Assembly (NCBI RefSeq): GCF_014297595.2
Contig: NZ_CP060414.2
Location: 1,178,001 to 1,242,000 of the forward strand
Source of the DNA: Neisseria musculi
GTDB taxonomy: Bacteria > Pseudomonadota > Gammaproteobacteria > Burkholderiales > Neisseriaceae
Length of the DNA: 64,000 bases
Direction: 5' to 3'
Shown: positions 38,071 to 48,900 of the stretch, piece by piece
Position numbering within the stretch: the first letter of the stretch is position 1
Layout: the number at the start of each line of letters is the position of its first letter
Position numbers and translations under genes: made by a program
The notes under the pieces: generated by a model
What the model was told of the DNA's origin: nothing
Databases searched by the model: none
The model's input: the letters and a program-made list of their open reading frames with translations, nothing else

Positions 38071-41000
38071 TTAATCCAAATGCCCGCCCCCCTGCGCCAA
38101 TACCGTGCGGTTGCCGTTGGCCTCGGGGGCGGACACAATGCCGTCCGCCTCCATCCTGTCGATCAAACGGGCGGCGCGGTTGTAGCCGATGCGCAGATGC
38201 CGCTGCACTGATGATATGGTTGCTTTGCGGGTTTTCACCACGCAGGCAACGGCATCGTCATACATCGGATCAAGCTCTTCTTCGCCGCTGCGCTGGCCGT
38301 TAGCGTTACTGAACAGGTCATCGCTGCCCACACCTGAGGTGAGAATATCGTCAATATAGTCCGGTTCGCCGAATTGTTTCAGATATTCCACCACGCGGTG
38401 CACTTCGTCATCGGCTACGAATGCGCCGTGTACGCGCTGCGGATAGCCCGTGCCGGGCGGCAAAAACAGCATATCGCCCTGCCCCAGCAGGTTTTCTGCG
38501 CCCATTTGGTCGAGAATGGTACGGCTGTCCACCTTGCTCGACACCTGGAACGCGATGCGTGTGGGAATATTGGCTTTAATCAGGCCGGTAATCACGTCCA
38601 CACTGGGGCGCTGGGTGGCCAAAATCAGGTGGATGCCGGCGGCGCGGGCTTTTTGCGCCAAACGGGCAATCAGCTCTTCGATTTTTTTGCCCGCCGTCAT
38701 CATCAAATCGGCGAATTCGTCCACCACCACCACGATAAACGGCAGTTTTTCCAGCGGCTCGGGGTCTTCGGGCGTGAGCGTAAACGGGTTGGCCAATTTC
38801 CCGCCGTGTGCCGCCGCTTCGGCCACTTTCTGATTGAAGCCCGCCACATTGCGCACACCCATATGGCTCATCAGGCGGTAGCGTTTTTCCATTTCGTTCA
38901 CACACCATGTGAGCGCGTTTGCGGCCAGCTTCATATCGGTTACCACGGGGGCGAGCAGGTGCGGAATGCCTTCGTAAATCGACAACTCCAGCATTTTCGG
39001 ATCGATCATAATCATGCGCACTTCATCGGGCGCGGCTTTGAACAGCATCGACAGAATCATCGAGTTCACCCCCACCGATTTGCCCGAACCGGTGGTGCCC
39101 GCCACCAAAAGGTGCGGCGCTTTGGCCAAATCGGCCACAACCGGCTCGCCTGTGATGTCCTGCCCCAAGGCCAGCGTGAGCTTGGATTTGGATTCCCGAA
39201 ACGCCTGCGAATTGAAGATTTCACTCAAGCGTATCATCTGCCGCTTGGGATTGGGCAGCTCCAAACCCATGCAGGTTTTGCCCGGAATGGTTTCCACCAC
39301 ACGGATAGATGCCACCCCCAGCGAGCGCGCCAAATCTTTTTCAAGGTTCATCACCGCATTGCCGCGCACGCCCACATCGGGTTCGATTTCGTAACGCGTA
39401 ATCACGGGGCCGGCATAAGCGTCCATCACCTTCACTTTCACCTTAAACTCGGCCAGCTTCTCTTCAATGGTGATGCTGTTTTCCAGCAGGGCTTCTTCGG
39501 TTTGGGTAGCACCGGGGTCGAACTGCGGCGGCTGCAGCAGTGCTGCGGTAGGCAGGTGCGGCACGCCTGAAACCGCATGGTTCTTTGCGCCGTCCGCCGT
39601 GCCTGCCGGCAGCGTTTCAGACGGCCGCAATGTTCCGGCTGCCGGGTTTTGGAGGGTGTGTTCGAACACCGCCGCCGTGGTTTCATCGGCATGGTTTAAC
39701 GCCGCGAGATCGACCGTCTGAAAAGAAAGCGGCAGTTCCGCCTCTGATGCAGACTCCTGCAGCAGCCGGTCGGTAATCGACCCGTTCGGGCGGCTGCTGA
39801 TGTGCGCAACGGCCTGCCCGGCATATTCGTCAACACGCGGCGGGAAGGTTTGCAGCGGAGCGGTATCGTGCCGGAATACGGGCGGTTCGGGAATATCGAT
39901 CACCTGCCGCTCCACCTCCGGCACAGAGGGCTGCTCAATCACGGCGGCTTGGGCGGCCGGCACGGCGGCAAACGGGGTAAACCGTGTAGAAATCGGCGGC
40001 GGAACGGCAACAGGCCTGCCCGGCGGCTGCAATTGTGCCGAATGGCTCTGCTCCACCCTCGCAGCGTCAGGAATCACACTTTCGCGTATGGCAGTATTGA
40101 TGCGGCGGATGCGTTGCCGGCTGACCGGCGAATCGGTTTTGGCGAGATTGGCAAACACTTCGCCCTCCGGAATCACTTTGGGCTGCAAAACCTGCACCGG
40201 CGTTTGCGCCGACACTTGGCGGCGGCGCGCCAAACGCTGGCGGAGCAGGTTGGAACGGATATCGTCTTCGCCGATGGTTTCGGGGTTTCCCAACGCCTGC
40301 GCCACCGGCTGCGTCATCTCGGTGCGCGGCACGGAATGGGAAAGCCGGCGCAATTCCGAAAACACGCGTTCGCGTGTGCGCACCAGCGCAGGGTCGTCCA
40401 AACCGATAATTTCCGGCTCGACAACCGGTTGGGGCGGCGCGGCTTCTTCGAGCGCGGGTTTGAACCGCCAATTAAGCTCCACCACCTCCATATCGGGCGG
40501 GGGGTTGGAAAACCGTTTCGGTTCAGACGGCTCCGCTCTGTTTGGCGCTTGGTCGGCAAGATGGGTTTCGTGCAGCGAACGGGTGGCTTCTTCCAGCGTG
40601 ATCACAGGCAGCGAAGCATCGACAGATCCGCCCACCGGGCGGTATTCGTTGCCGTCAAACGGCACATAAGGCGCAATACCGATGGCTTTGCCGGTGAGAC
40701 TTCGGCTTTGGGGCGCATTTGCCTTCCCGCCTGCCGCTTCCCTTTCCGCTTCTGCCGATAAAACTGTGCCGAACATGGGAATACCGCCGCCCTCCTGCAT
40801 TTGGCCGTTTTCGTTTTCAGACGGCCTCTGTTGCGTTTCGGGCTGCGCCCCTGCATTGTCGGGCAGCGGTTCGGCGGCCTTCGGGGTGCAGGCGGGGGCT
40901 TCGGTGTTGTCGGTGCTGCTGCCTGCTTCGGCAAATTCGGAGTCGGGATCAGCTTCTATTTTCGGTGCGGCGGCAAAAATCGGCAGCTCTTCGAAATCGT

Positions 41001-41340
41001 CATCTTGCGTTTCGCGCCTGCCGCCCGAAGTGGCATCAAGTTTGCGGCTGTGTTTCGGTGAGAGTGCGCGGAATTTTTCAACGGTTTTGTCGTAAACGGC
41101 TTTGGCTTCTTCTGCCGCCCGATAGCTCTGGCGGGTGTTTTTCAGGTTGGGATCCACGCCGCGCAGGGCTTTGGGCGGTTTGGAGCCGCCGGCTTCCGGC
41201 TCAGGCGCGGCTTCGGCATCAGCCTCGTGGCGGCTCAGATAGGCCAACTCGCGCAGCCATTCCTGCTCTTGGCGGTGGCGCACCCATAACGCGCCCGCAA
41301 TCGCAAACAGCAACACAATCAGTAAAAATGTCCACAACAT
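38071..41340 (-). CDS. ftsK: FtsK/SpoIIIE DNA translocase
   Basis: A 1089-residue translocase that pumps chromosomal DNA at the septum. Unlike the classical four-helix form, only one N-terminal membrane helix is visible (about 3-22). A long Pro/Glu/Ala-rich linker follows, then alpha/beta motor domains with Walker A GTTGSGKS (near residue 700) and Walker [16 protein letters not shown]-terminal winged-helix gamma domain ([19 protein letters not shown]) binds polar DNA motifs. The frame opens at a TTG at 41370; the ATG at 41340 leads straight into the helix and is preferred. Neisseria carry two ftsK genes, and this may be either. Confidence 0.9.
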   Translation of the reverse strand: MLWTFLLIVLLFAIAGALWVRHRQEQEWLRELAYLSRHEADAEAAPEPEAGGSKPPKALRGVDPNLKNTRQSYRAAEEAKAVYDKTVEKFRALSPKHSRKLDATSGGRRETQDDDFEELPIFAAAPKIEADPDSEFAEAGSSTDNTEAPACTPKAAEPLPDNAGAQPETQQRPSENENGQMQEGGGIPMFGTVLSAEAEREAAGGKANAPQSRSLTGKAIGIAPYVPFDGNEYRPVGGSVDASLPVITLEEATRSLHETHLADQAPNRAEPSEPKRFSNPPPDMEVVELNWRFKPALEEAAPPQPVVEPEIIGLDDPALVRTRERVFSELRRLSHSVPRTEMTQPVAQALGNPETIGEDDIRSNLLRQRLARRRQVSAQTPVQVLQPKVIPEGEVFANLAKTDSPVSRQRIRRINTAIRESVIPDAARVEQSHSAQLQPPGRPVAVPPPISTRFTPFAAVPAAQAAVIEQPSVPEVERQVIDIPEPPVFRHDTAPLQTFPPRVDEYAGQAVAHISSRPNGSITDRLLQESASEAELPLSFQTVDLAALNHADETTAAVFEHTLQNPAAGTLRPSETLPAGTADGAKNHAVSGVPHLPTAALLQPPQFDPGATQTEEALLENSITIEEKLAEFKVKVKVMDAYAGPVITRYEIEPDVGVRGNAVMNLEKDLARSLGVASIRVVETIPGKTCMGLELPNPKRQMIRLSEIFNSQAFRESKSKLTLALGQDITGEPVVADLAKAPHLLVAGTTGSGKSVGVNSMILSMLFKAAPDEVRMIMIDPKMLELSIYEGIPHLLAPVVTDMKLAANALTWCVNEMEKRYRLMSHMGVRNVAGFNQKVAEAAAHGGKLANPFTLTPEDPEPLEKLPFIVVVVDEFADLMMTAGKKIEELIARLAQKARAAGIHLILATQRPSVDVITGLIKANIPTRIAFQVSSKVDSRTILDQMGAENLLGQGDMLFLPPGTGYPQRVHGAFVADDEVHRVVEYLKQFGEPDYIDDILTSGVGSDDLFSNANGQRSGEEELDPMYDDAVACVVKTRKATISSVQRHLRIGYNRAARLIDRMEADGIVSAPEANGNRTVLAQGGGHLD

Positions 41341-41535
41341 AAATACAAACAGCCCGTTTGGTTTCGGCAAAGGCGTTATTCTAACGTGTTTCAGCCCTGA
41401 AAAGAATAATTTTCACGCCGGCACGGGGCTTTTGACGATAATAAAGATTCAAACGACCGCTGCCGTGGCAATCAGGCTTTGAATCTGCCCGATGCCGGCC
41501 AGGCCGTCTGAAAGCCGCTCGCGCCGGCAGCCGGC

Positions 41536-42300
41536 TTAAAAACGGTTTTTCCATTCCCTTAGGGCAGCGAACACAGCAGCTCCGTCTGCCAATTTTCCGC
41601 CGCTGTATTCCGCCGCTTTCTGCGCCACCTGCCGGCCGCCTGTGCGCAGAAACGGGTTGATCCGAAGCTCGTGCGCCAGGCTCACCGGCAATGTGGGCAT
41701 GTGTTCTGCGGCGGCTCGGGCGGTGCGCACGGCGGGGTTGTCCGGCTCGACACAGGCAGCAAAGCGCAGGTTGGCGGCGGTGTATTCGTGTGCGGGGTAA
41801 AACAATGTGTGCCCGGGCAGGCCGGCATAGCGTTGCAGCGAGACATAAAGCTGCCCGGCGGTGCCGCAAAACACCCGTCCGCAACCTGCCGAAAACAGGG
41901 TGTCGCCGCAGAAAACGTGCAGGCCCTCTGCATCGTGCAGCAGATAGCTCAGATGCCCGGCGGTATGGCCGGGCGTGTGCCAAACTTCAACGCGGCAGCC
42001 GCCAAACAGCCACTGCACGCCTTCGCCTGCATACCGGTCGGCGGCGGCGATGTCGCGGTTGCCGTATACCGTGCATTGCGGGAAAACCTGCTTCAGCCCG
42101 GCGATGCCGCCTGTGTGGTCGTGATGGTGGTGGGTAATCCATATTTCGGCCAAACTCAGGCCGTGGCGGTGCAGATAGTCGAGCACGGGCCCGGCCTCTC
42201 CCGGGTCGATGCAGACGGCCTGCCCGTTGCGGGAAACCGTCCAGATATAGTTGTCGTCCAACGCGGCAACCGGATGGATAGTAAACGCCTGCGCAGCCAT
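41536..42300 (-). CDS. gloB: Hydroxyacylglutathione hydrolase (glyoxalase II)
   Basis: A 254-residue metallo-beta-lactamase-fold enzyme hydrolysing S-D-lactoylglutathione in methylglyoxal detoxification. The binuclear metal motif THHHHDHTGG starts at residue 56. HTPGHTAGH and FCGDTLFSAGCGRVF follow, with the C-terminal HAXD domain containing HEYTAANLRFA. Divergent from the cbiM-like gene. Confidence 0.92.
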   Translation of the reverse strand: MAAQAFTIHPVAALDDNYIWTVSRNGQAVCIDPGEAGPVLDYLHRHGLSLAEIWITHHHHDHTGGIAGLKQVFPQCTVYGNRDIAAADRYAGEGVQWLFGGCRVEVWHTPGHTAGHLSYLLHDAEGLHVFCGDTLFSAGCGRVFCGTAGQLYVSLQRYAGLPGHTLFYPAHEYTAANLRFAACVEPDNPAVRTARAAAEHMPTLPVSLAHELRINPFLRTGGRQVAQKAAEYSGGKLADGAAVFAALREWKNRF

Positions 42301-42393
42301 TTTTCATCACCTTTGTTTTTTCAGACGGCCTTGATTATATCCTGAGGCAGGGGTATAAATCAGGCCGTCTGAAAATTTGCTGTTTGACTGTTT
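42301..42393. promoter_or_regulatory. Divergent promoter region with DUS pair
   Basis: 93 bases between the start codons of gloB and the cbiM-like gene. Inverted DUS arms at 42318-42331 and 42362-42375 flank an AT-rich centre (GATTATAT, GTATAAAT). A hairpin in shared 5' leaders is therefore possible. Confidence 0.45.
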
Positions 42394-43074
42394 ATGGATT
42401 TTTCGGCTGCCTGGTTTCCCCCTGCCCTGCTCTATGCCGCCCTGCTGCTGTGGGCGGGTATTTTGCTGGCCGCCAAATCCGCGCTGCCTGCGCTGTGCCG
42501 GCACAACGGTGCCGCAATGGTCGCGGCGGCTTATATGGCGGTGCTGTGGGGATTGAATGCGGGTTTGGGCAGCGGGCAGTTGGCGGGCATGAGCTACCAC
42601 CTTCTCGGCATCAATTTGGCTGTGCTGATGCTCGGCCTGCCCGCCGCTTTATGGCTGGGCACGCTGCTGCTGGCAGCCTACACCGCGCTGCACGGCGGCG
42701 GAAACTGGGCGGCGCTGGGGCTCAACGCGCTGTTTGTGCTGCTGCCTGCCGCTGCCATTAATGCTGCATTCCGCCGCGTTGCCGCACGGCTGCCCGACAA
42801 TCTGTTTGTTTATATTTTTGTCAACGGCTTTCTCGCTGCCGCAGCGGGAATGCTGCTCACAGGGCTGCTGGTGTCGGTGCTGTTGCAGCTTGCCGGCGTG
42901 TTTGCTGCCGATGCGTTGTGGCAGTCGGCATTTCCGGTGTTTTTTCTGCTCTCTTGGGGCGAAGCCTTTCTCAGCGGCATTTTCACGGCCGTTTTCGTGG
43001 CTCTGCGCCCGCGCTGGTTGAGCACTTTTGACGAGCGGCGTTTTTTGCGCGCCCGAAACAGCATTTGGACATAA
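42394..43074 (+). CDS. CbiM-like energy-coupling transporter protein
   Basis: A 226-residue, highly hydrophobic protein with about seven helices, resembling the CbiM/energy-coupling factor permease family that takes up nickel or cobalt. No CbiN, CbiQ or ATPase genes are nearby, and the N-terminal metal-binding HI/HxxxG pattern of canonical CbiM is not evident. It may be a divergent solo member. DUS sites lie on both sides. Confidence 0.65.
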   Translation: MDFSAAWFPPALLYAALLLWAGILLAAKSALPALCRHNGAAMVAAAYMAVLWGLNAGLGSGQLAGMSYHLLGINLAVLMLGLPAALWLGTLLLAAYTALHGGGNWAALGLNALFVLLPAAAINAAFRRVAARLPDNLFVYIFVNGFLAAAAGMLLTGLLVSVLLQLAGVFAADALWQSAFPVFFLLSWGEAFLSGIFTAVFVALRPRWLSTFDERRFLRARNSIWT

Positions 43075-43262
43075 TGCCGCCTCACCCAAATATCCTCCGT
43101 ACACCGCAGCGGGCAGACCTCAGCCCCACGGTATCAGGCCGTCTGAAAACCTGCCTGCGCTTTCATTGATATGAAGCAAAACCCTGCACCGAAAGCAGAT
43201 GACAATCCGGCGGCTGCGGGGTAACATTCGCGCTCTTTATAATATGTTTCCGATTCCGTGTT

Positions 43263-44762
43263 ATGAATGCTCCCAACCTTCTTGCTTCCGTGGATTTAGG
43301 ATCCAACAGTTTCCGCCTGCAGATCTGCGAAATCCACAACGGCCAGTTGAAAGTCATCGATTCGTTTAAACAGATGGTGCGCTTCGCAGCAGGTTTGGAC
43401 AGCCGCAAAAATCTTGACGAAGCCTCGCAGGAGCGGGCGCTGGAATGCTTGGCCAAATTCGGCGAACGCCTGCGCGGCTTCCAACCCGGGCAGGTGCGGG
43501 CGGTGGCCACCAACACCTTCCGCGTGGCGAAAAACATCGCCCAATTCATGCCCAAAGCCGAATCCGCGTTGGGCTTTTCCATCGAAATCATCGCAGGCCG
43601 CGAAGAAGCCCGCCTGATTTACACCGGCGTGGTGCACACTCTGCCGCCCAACGGCGACAGAATGCTGGTTATCGACATCGGCGGCGGCTCCACCGAATTC
43701 GTTATCGGTTCCGAGCTCAAACCCACTTCCACCGAAAGCCTGCCGCTGGGCTGCGTAACCTACAGCCTGCGTTTTTTCCAAAACAAAATTACCCAAAAAG
43801 ATTTTCAGGCGGCCGTTACCGCCGCACGCAACGAAATCCAGCGCATCAGCAAACTGATGAAGCGCAGCGGCTGGGATTTCGCCGTGGGCACTTCGGGATC
43901 GGCCAAATCCATACGCGATGTGATTGCCGCCGAAAACCCGCAGGAACACGACATCACCTACGCGGGCATGAAAAAGCTGGCCGACAAAATCATTGCCGCC
44001 GGCAGCGTGAAAAAAGCGCGCCTGGAGGGCATGAAACCCGACCGCATCGAAGTGTTTGCCGGCGGGCTGGCCGTGATGACGGCCGCGTTTGAAGAGCTGG
44101 AAATCGAAAAAATGACGGTAACCGAGGCCGCCCTGCGCGATGGTGTGTTTTACGATCTGATCGGCCGCCAGCTCAACGAAGACATGCGCGACCAAACCAC
44201 CGCAGAATTCCAAGAACGCTATCATGTGAGCAAAAACCAGGCCGCCCGCGTGGCCGCTGCCGCGCAAAAGTTTATGGAAAGCATCGGCCACGCCCAAAAC
44301 ATGCCCGTGCAGGAGCTGGCCTATTGGCAGCAATACCTCAACTGGGCGGGGCTGCTGCACGAAATCGGTGTCGATATCGCCCACACCGGCTACCACAAAC
44401 ACTCTGCCTATATTCTCGAAAACGCCGATATGCCCGGCTTTTCGCGCAAAGAGCAGAATATTTTGTCGCAGCTGGTGCTCGGCCACCGGGGCGATGTGCG
44501 CAAAATGATGCCTTTGGCCGGCAGCAGTGCCATATGGCCGGCCATTCTTTCGCTACGGCTGGCCGCACTGTTCTGCCGCGCCCGCCTGCCGTTGGATCTG
44601 CCGCCCTTCACCCAGCTGCGCAACAGCGATGGGGGCAAAGGCTTCGTGTTGCGCATCAACCGCAACTGGCTCGACCGGCACCCGCTGATTGCCGGCGCGC
44701 TCGAATACGAAAGCGGACAATGGCAGCGGGCAGGCATGCCCTTTACCGTGCAGGCACAATAA
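43263..44762 (+). CDS. ppx: Exopolyphosphatase (Ppx/GppA family)
   Basis: A 499-residue protein of the Ppx/GppA family. The N-terminal actin-like ATPase domains contain ASVDLGSNSFRLQI (phosphate 1) and VIDIGGGSTEFVIG (phosphate 2). The C-terminal half (about 300-499) holds the HD-like domain (LLHEIGVDIAHTGYHKHSAYI). It degrades polyphosphate from the chain end. GppA-type pppGpp hydrolysis is an alternative that sequence alone cannot exclude. Confidence 0.9.
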   Translation: MNAPNLLASVDLGSNSFRLQICEIHNGQLKVIDSFKQMVRFAAGLDSRKNLDEASQERALECLAKFGERLRGFQPGQVRAVATNTFRVAKNIAQFMPKAESALGFSIEIIAGREEARLIYTGVVHTLPPNGDRMLVIDIGGGSTEFVIGSELKPTSTESLPLGCVTYSLRFFQNKITQKDFQAAVTAARNEIQRISKLMKRSGWDFAVGTSGSAKSIRDVIAAENPQEHDITYAGMKKLADKIIAAGSVKKARLEGMKPDRIEVFAGGLAVMTAAFEELEIEKMTVTEAALRDGVFYDLIGRQLNEDMRDQTTAEFQERYHVSKNQAARVAAAAQKFMESIGHAQNMPVQELAYWQQYLNWAGLLHEIGVDIAHTGYHKHSAYILENADMPGFSRKEQNILSQLVLGHRGDVRKMMPLAGSSAIWPAILSLRLAALFCRARLPLDLPPFTQLRNSDGGKGFVLRINRNWLDRHPLIAGALEYESGQWQRAGMPFTVQAQ

Positions 44763-44775
44763 TGCCCGCGGCTTC

Positions 44776-44812
44776 GGCCGTCTGAAATCCCCCCCGGCCT
44801 GTTCAGACGGCC
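44776..44812 (+). terminator. DUS-pair hairpin after ppx
   Basis: 11-bp arms GGCCGTCTGAA (44776-44786) and complement (44802-44812), 14 bases past the ppx stop, with a 7-C run in the loop. Confidence 0.6.
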
Positions 44813-44846
44813 AACCAACTTAATGCAACCCGTTTAGGAAACCGCA

Positions 44847-45479
44847 ATGGATCTGCACCATATCCGCGAAGACTACAGCAGGCAGGAACTCTCGGAAGCC
44901 GAATGCGGCGACAACCCTATTGCCCAGTTTGACCGCTGGCTCAACGAAGCCATCCGCGCCGAAGTAAACGAACCCACCGCCATGAACGTGGCCACCGTCA
45001 ATTCAGACGGCCGCCCCGAAGGCAGGCAGGTGCTGCTTAAAGAAACCAACCCGCGCGGCTTTGTGTTTTTCACCAACTATAAAAGCCGCAAAGGCCGCGC
45101 GCTGGCAGCCGTGCCGTTTGCCGCCCTCACCTTTTTCTGGCCCGAACTGGAGCGGCAGGTGCGCGTGGAAGGGCGGGTAGAAAAACTCGATGAAGCCGCA
45201 TCAGACGAATATTTCGAAAGCCGTCCCTACACCAGCCGCATCGGCGCATGGGCCAGCGAGCAGAGCGAAGTGATTTCGGGCAAAGCGGCATTGGTGGCGC
45301 GCGCTGCCGCCGTGGGCCTGCAACACCCGCTGCACGTGCCCCGCCCGCCGCACTGGGGCGGCTACATTGTCCTGCCCGACCGTGTGGAGTTCTGGCAGGG
45401 CCGCCCCAGCCGCCTGCACGACCGCATCCAATACCGTTTGCAAAACGGCATCTGGCACAAAGAAAGACTGTCGCCCTGA
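44847..45479 (+). CDS. pdxH: Pyridoxamine 5'-phosphate oxidase
   Basis: A 210-residue FMN enzyme making pyridoxal 5'-phosphate. [24 protein letters not shown], then [27 protein letters not shown] and the C-terminal RLHDRIQYR match the family throughout. The in-frame SDGR is encoded by a DUS. AGGAA precedes the ATG. Confidence 0.95.
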   Translation: MDLHHIREDYSRQELSEAECGDNPIAQFDRWLNEAIRAEVNEPTAMNVATVNSDGRPEGRQVLLKETNPRGFVFFTNYKSRKGRALAAVPFAALTFFWPELERQVRVEGRVEKLDEAASDEYFESRPYTSRIGAWASEQSEVISGKAALVARAAAVGLQHPLHVPRPPHWGGYIVLPDRVEFWQGRPSRLHDRIQYRLQNGIWHKERLSP

Positions 45480-45546
45480 AAGCGCAGGCCGTCTGAAAAT
45501 ATTGCAAAATATAATATTGTATCGGGCGTTGAACATTGCCCGCTGA

Positions 45547-47013
<1,467 letters not shown>

Positions 47014-47681
47014 CGGAGCCCGGCAGTGCGGCGGCCTTGCGGTGGGCGGCATTGCGCAACGCCCGCTGGCGCAACCCGCCCCTTTAAATTCCACTCTGCC
47101 GCGATATGCTGAAGCCCCCGGCATGATGTGTCGGGTTATGTGTGAAACCTGAGGATTGCCTGCCGCGCCACATTGGAAGCTTGGCACTCTGCCGCCTTGC
47201 TGCGAGAGCGGCGCGGGTTTTGCAGAGCCTTAGGCCGTCTGAAAGCGGGCGCAGCTTTTTTGCCGCCCCGCTCCCGTTTTATCTTAAACCCGGAAAACGT
47301 TTTATGTTTGTTTTATGTTTAAGGTTTAAACGTTTATGTTTGCAGTCAATCCGCACATTTTCAGTGCCAACCGGCGAGCCGCAAACCATTCGGGCGGCAC
47401 TCAAAACGCTCTGCGCCTTAACGGAAATGCAGCGGATTCACGTTGAAAAATCTTTTCAGACGACCTGAAGCCGTCTGAAAAGCTTAAATGCCGTTATCCC
47501 CGCTCAGGGAAATGCAAATAAAAATATTGAAGTATCGGTTAAACCCATACCGGGATGCTAAACATCTGAATGTCTGCCTGCGCGGGAATAACAGCAAATA
47601 ACGCCTGTGATGTTTGTGAATCGTTCAAAGGTTACGGCCTGTATCAGCCTGCCGAAGGCCGTTTGAAACAGCGGTGATGCC
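47014..47681. other. Intergenic with RS-like inverted repeat
   Basis: No credible gene; a frame at 47142-47468 carries DUS DNA and has no family. Inverted sequences CCGTTATCCCCGC (near 47491-47503) and GCGGGAATAACAGC (47582-47595) resemble the GCGGGAAT arms of neisserial dRS3-type repeats. Two DUS lie at 47455-47480. Confidence 0.4.
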
Positions 47682-48122
47682 ATGCCCAAAGCAACTTTCT
47701 ACACCCATGTCGGCGATCCTGCCGCTTTCGTTTGCCGCTTGGCGGAACGCGCCGTGAAAAGCAGCAGCCGTGTGCTGCTGTGGGCAGATTCGCCCGAAGC
47801 AGCCGAGCGGCTGGACAGGCAATTGTGGCAGTTTGATCCGGCAAGTTTTCTGCCGCACGAGTTGTGGGTTCACGGCCGGGCATTGCCGCAAAACGTGCCG
47901 CTGCTGGTGTCTTACGGGGAAGCGCTGCCTGAAACCGCACCCGGCACGATAGTGCTGAACGTCTCTGCCGATTTTTGGTGTTATGCCCCTGCCCGACCCG
48001 CCCGCGTGCTGGAAATCATCGGCACCGGCCTGGAAGATCTGGCCGATGCCCGCGAGCGTTTCAAGGCCTATCGTAAACAGGGCTTTGAAGTCGAACACCA
48101 CAATATGCAGGGCAAAGCCTAA
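47682..48122 (+). CDS. holC: DNA polymerase III chi subunit
   Basis: A 146-residue HolC-type protein, the clamp-loader subunit that contacts SSB. The N-terminal TFYTHVGDPAAFVCRLAERA, VLLWADSPEAAERLDRQLW and DFWCYAPARPARVLEIIG segments fit the family. The C-terminal RFKAYRKQGFEVEHHNM is typical. Confidence 0.87.
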   Translation: MPKATFYTHVGDPAAFVCRLAERAVKSSSRVLLWADSPEAAERLDRQLWQFDPASFLPHELWVHGRALPQNVPLLVSYGEALPETAPGTIVLNVSADFWCYAPARPARVLEIIGTGLEDLADARERFKAYRKQGFEVEHHNMQGKA

Positions 48123-48174
48123 AGTATTTTCAACACTATAAATATAATAAACCCGAAATATAATAAACCCGCTT

Positions 48175-48285
48175 TACCGCCGGCAGGACGCTCTGTGCCT
48201 CAGCTCAAAGAAAGCGGTTGTGCAAGCCGTTGCAGCGGCAGCAGAACCGGCTCGGTATGGTCTGCGGCTTACTGTTTTGCGCCGG
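48175..48285. repeat. Diverged Correia-like repeat
   Basis: GCCTCAGCTCAAAGAAAG, GCAAGCCGTTGCAGCGGCAGCAGAACCGG and TGGTCTGCGGCTTACTG line up in order with the Correia-type element at 29119-29269. Clear terminal repeats are missing. Confidence 0.5.
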
Positions 48286-48539
48286 TATCCGGCCGTCTGA
48301 AACACCCTGTGGCAACCAACCTTTCCATGCCGGCTGCCCAATTCAACCAACTCCCTGTTTCTGATTTATATCAAGAAGTTTCAAACTATTATTTATAGAT
48401 TAACAGACTGAATTGAGTATTTTGCTGAAAAGTATTAGCATGATATTGCAATCAAATAAGAACCAATACTAGTTTATTTGCTGTTTATCCGTCTTGCCGC
48501 TTTCCGATTGTTACCGTCAAACAAGAAAGTAAGTTTCTT
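48286..48539. promoter_or_regulatory. AT-rich leader of feo operon
   Basis: AT-rich sequence expected to hold the feo promoter. I do not see a convincing Fur or FNR box. Confidence 0.35.
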
Positions 48540-48812
48540 ATGGCCGTGGTTCCGCTCTCTTCTCTCAGCAAAGGCACATATGCCCATATTGATTCTATCC
48601 GGCCGCAAGCCATTTTCGGCGGGTTAGATGATTTGGTCGGCCGCCGTTTGGCCGATTTGGGTTTTTCCAACGGTATGCCGCTGATGGTGGTTGCCGTGGG
48701 CGCATTCGGCAAGGGGCCGCTTGCCGTGCGTTTGGGCAATCAGTCGCAATTTGCCCTGCGTGCGCCCGAGGCAGCCAAAATCATGTGCCGCGTGGTAACC
48801 GAACATTTCTAA
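48540..48812 (+). CDS. feoA: Ferrous iron transport protein A
   Basis: A 90-residue SH3-like FeoA protein that works with FeoB in ferrous iron uptake. The pattern GRRLADLGFSNGMPLMVVAVGAFGKGPLAVRLGN is typical. It is followed by feoB after 88 bases containing a DUS pair. Confidence 0.88.
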   Translation: MAVVPLSSLSKGTYAHIDSIRPQAIFGGLDDLVGRRLADLGFSNGMPLMVVAVGAFGKGPLAVRLGNQSQFALRAPEAAKIMCRVVTEHF

Positions 48813-48900
48813 ACTGCTTTCAGACGGCCTTTGTTCCGCTCAATCTGTGTGGCCGTCTGAAAAATTAAAAAATCATTCCCATCATCTGCAAGGATACGAT

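Noticed and set aside
38374..39570. 398-codon frame opposite ftsK
   Set aside because: Antisense to the FtsK motor domain; no family.
43296..44486. 396-codon frame opposite ppx
   Set aside because: Antisense shadow of ppx.
47142..47468. 108-codon frame after serS
   Set aside because: Contains DUS-derived text and has no recognisable protein or ribosome site.
48370..48539. Fur or FNR box before feoA
   Set aside because: Only weak partial matches; not enough to call.
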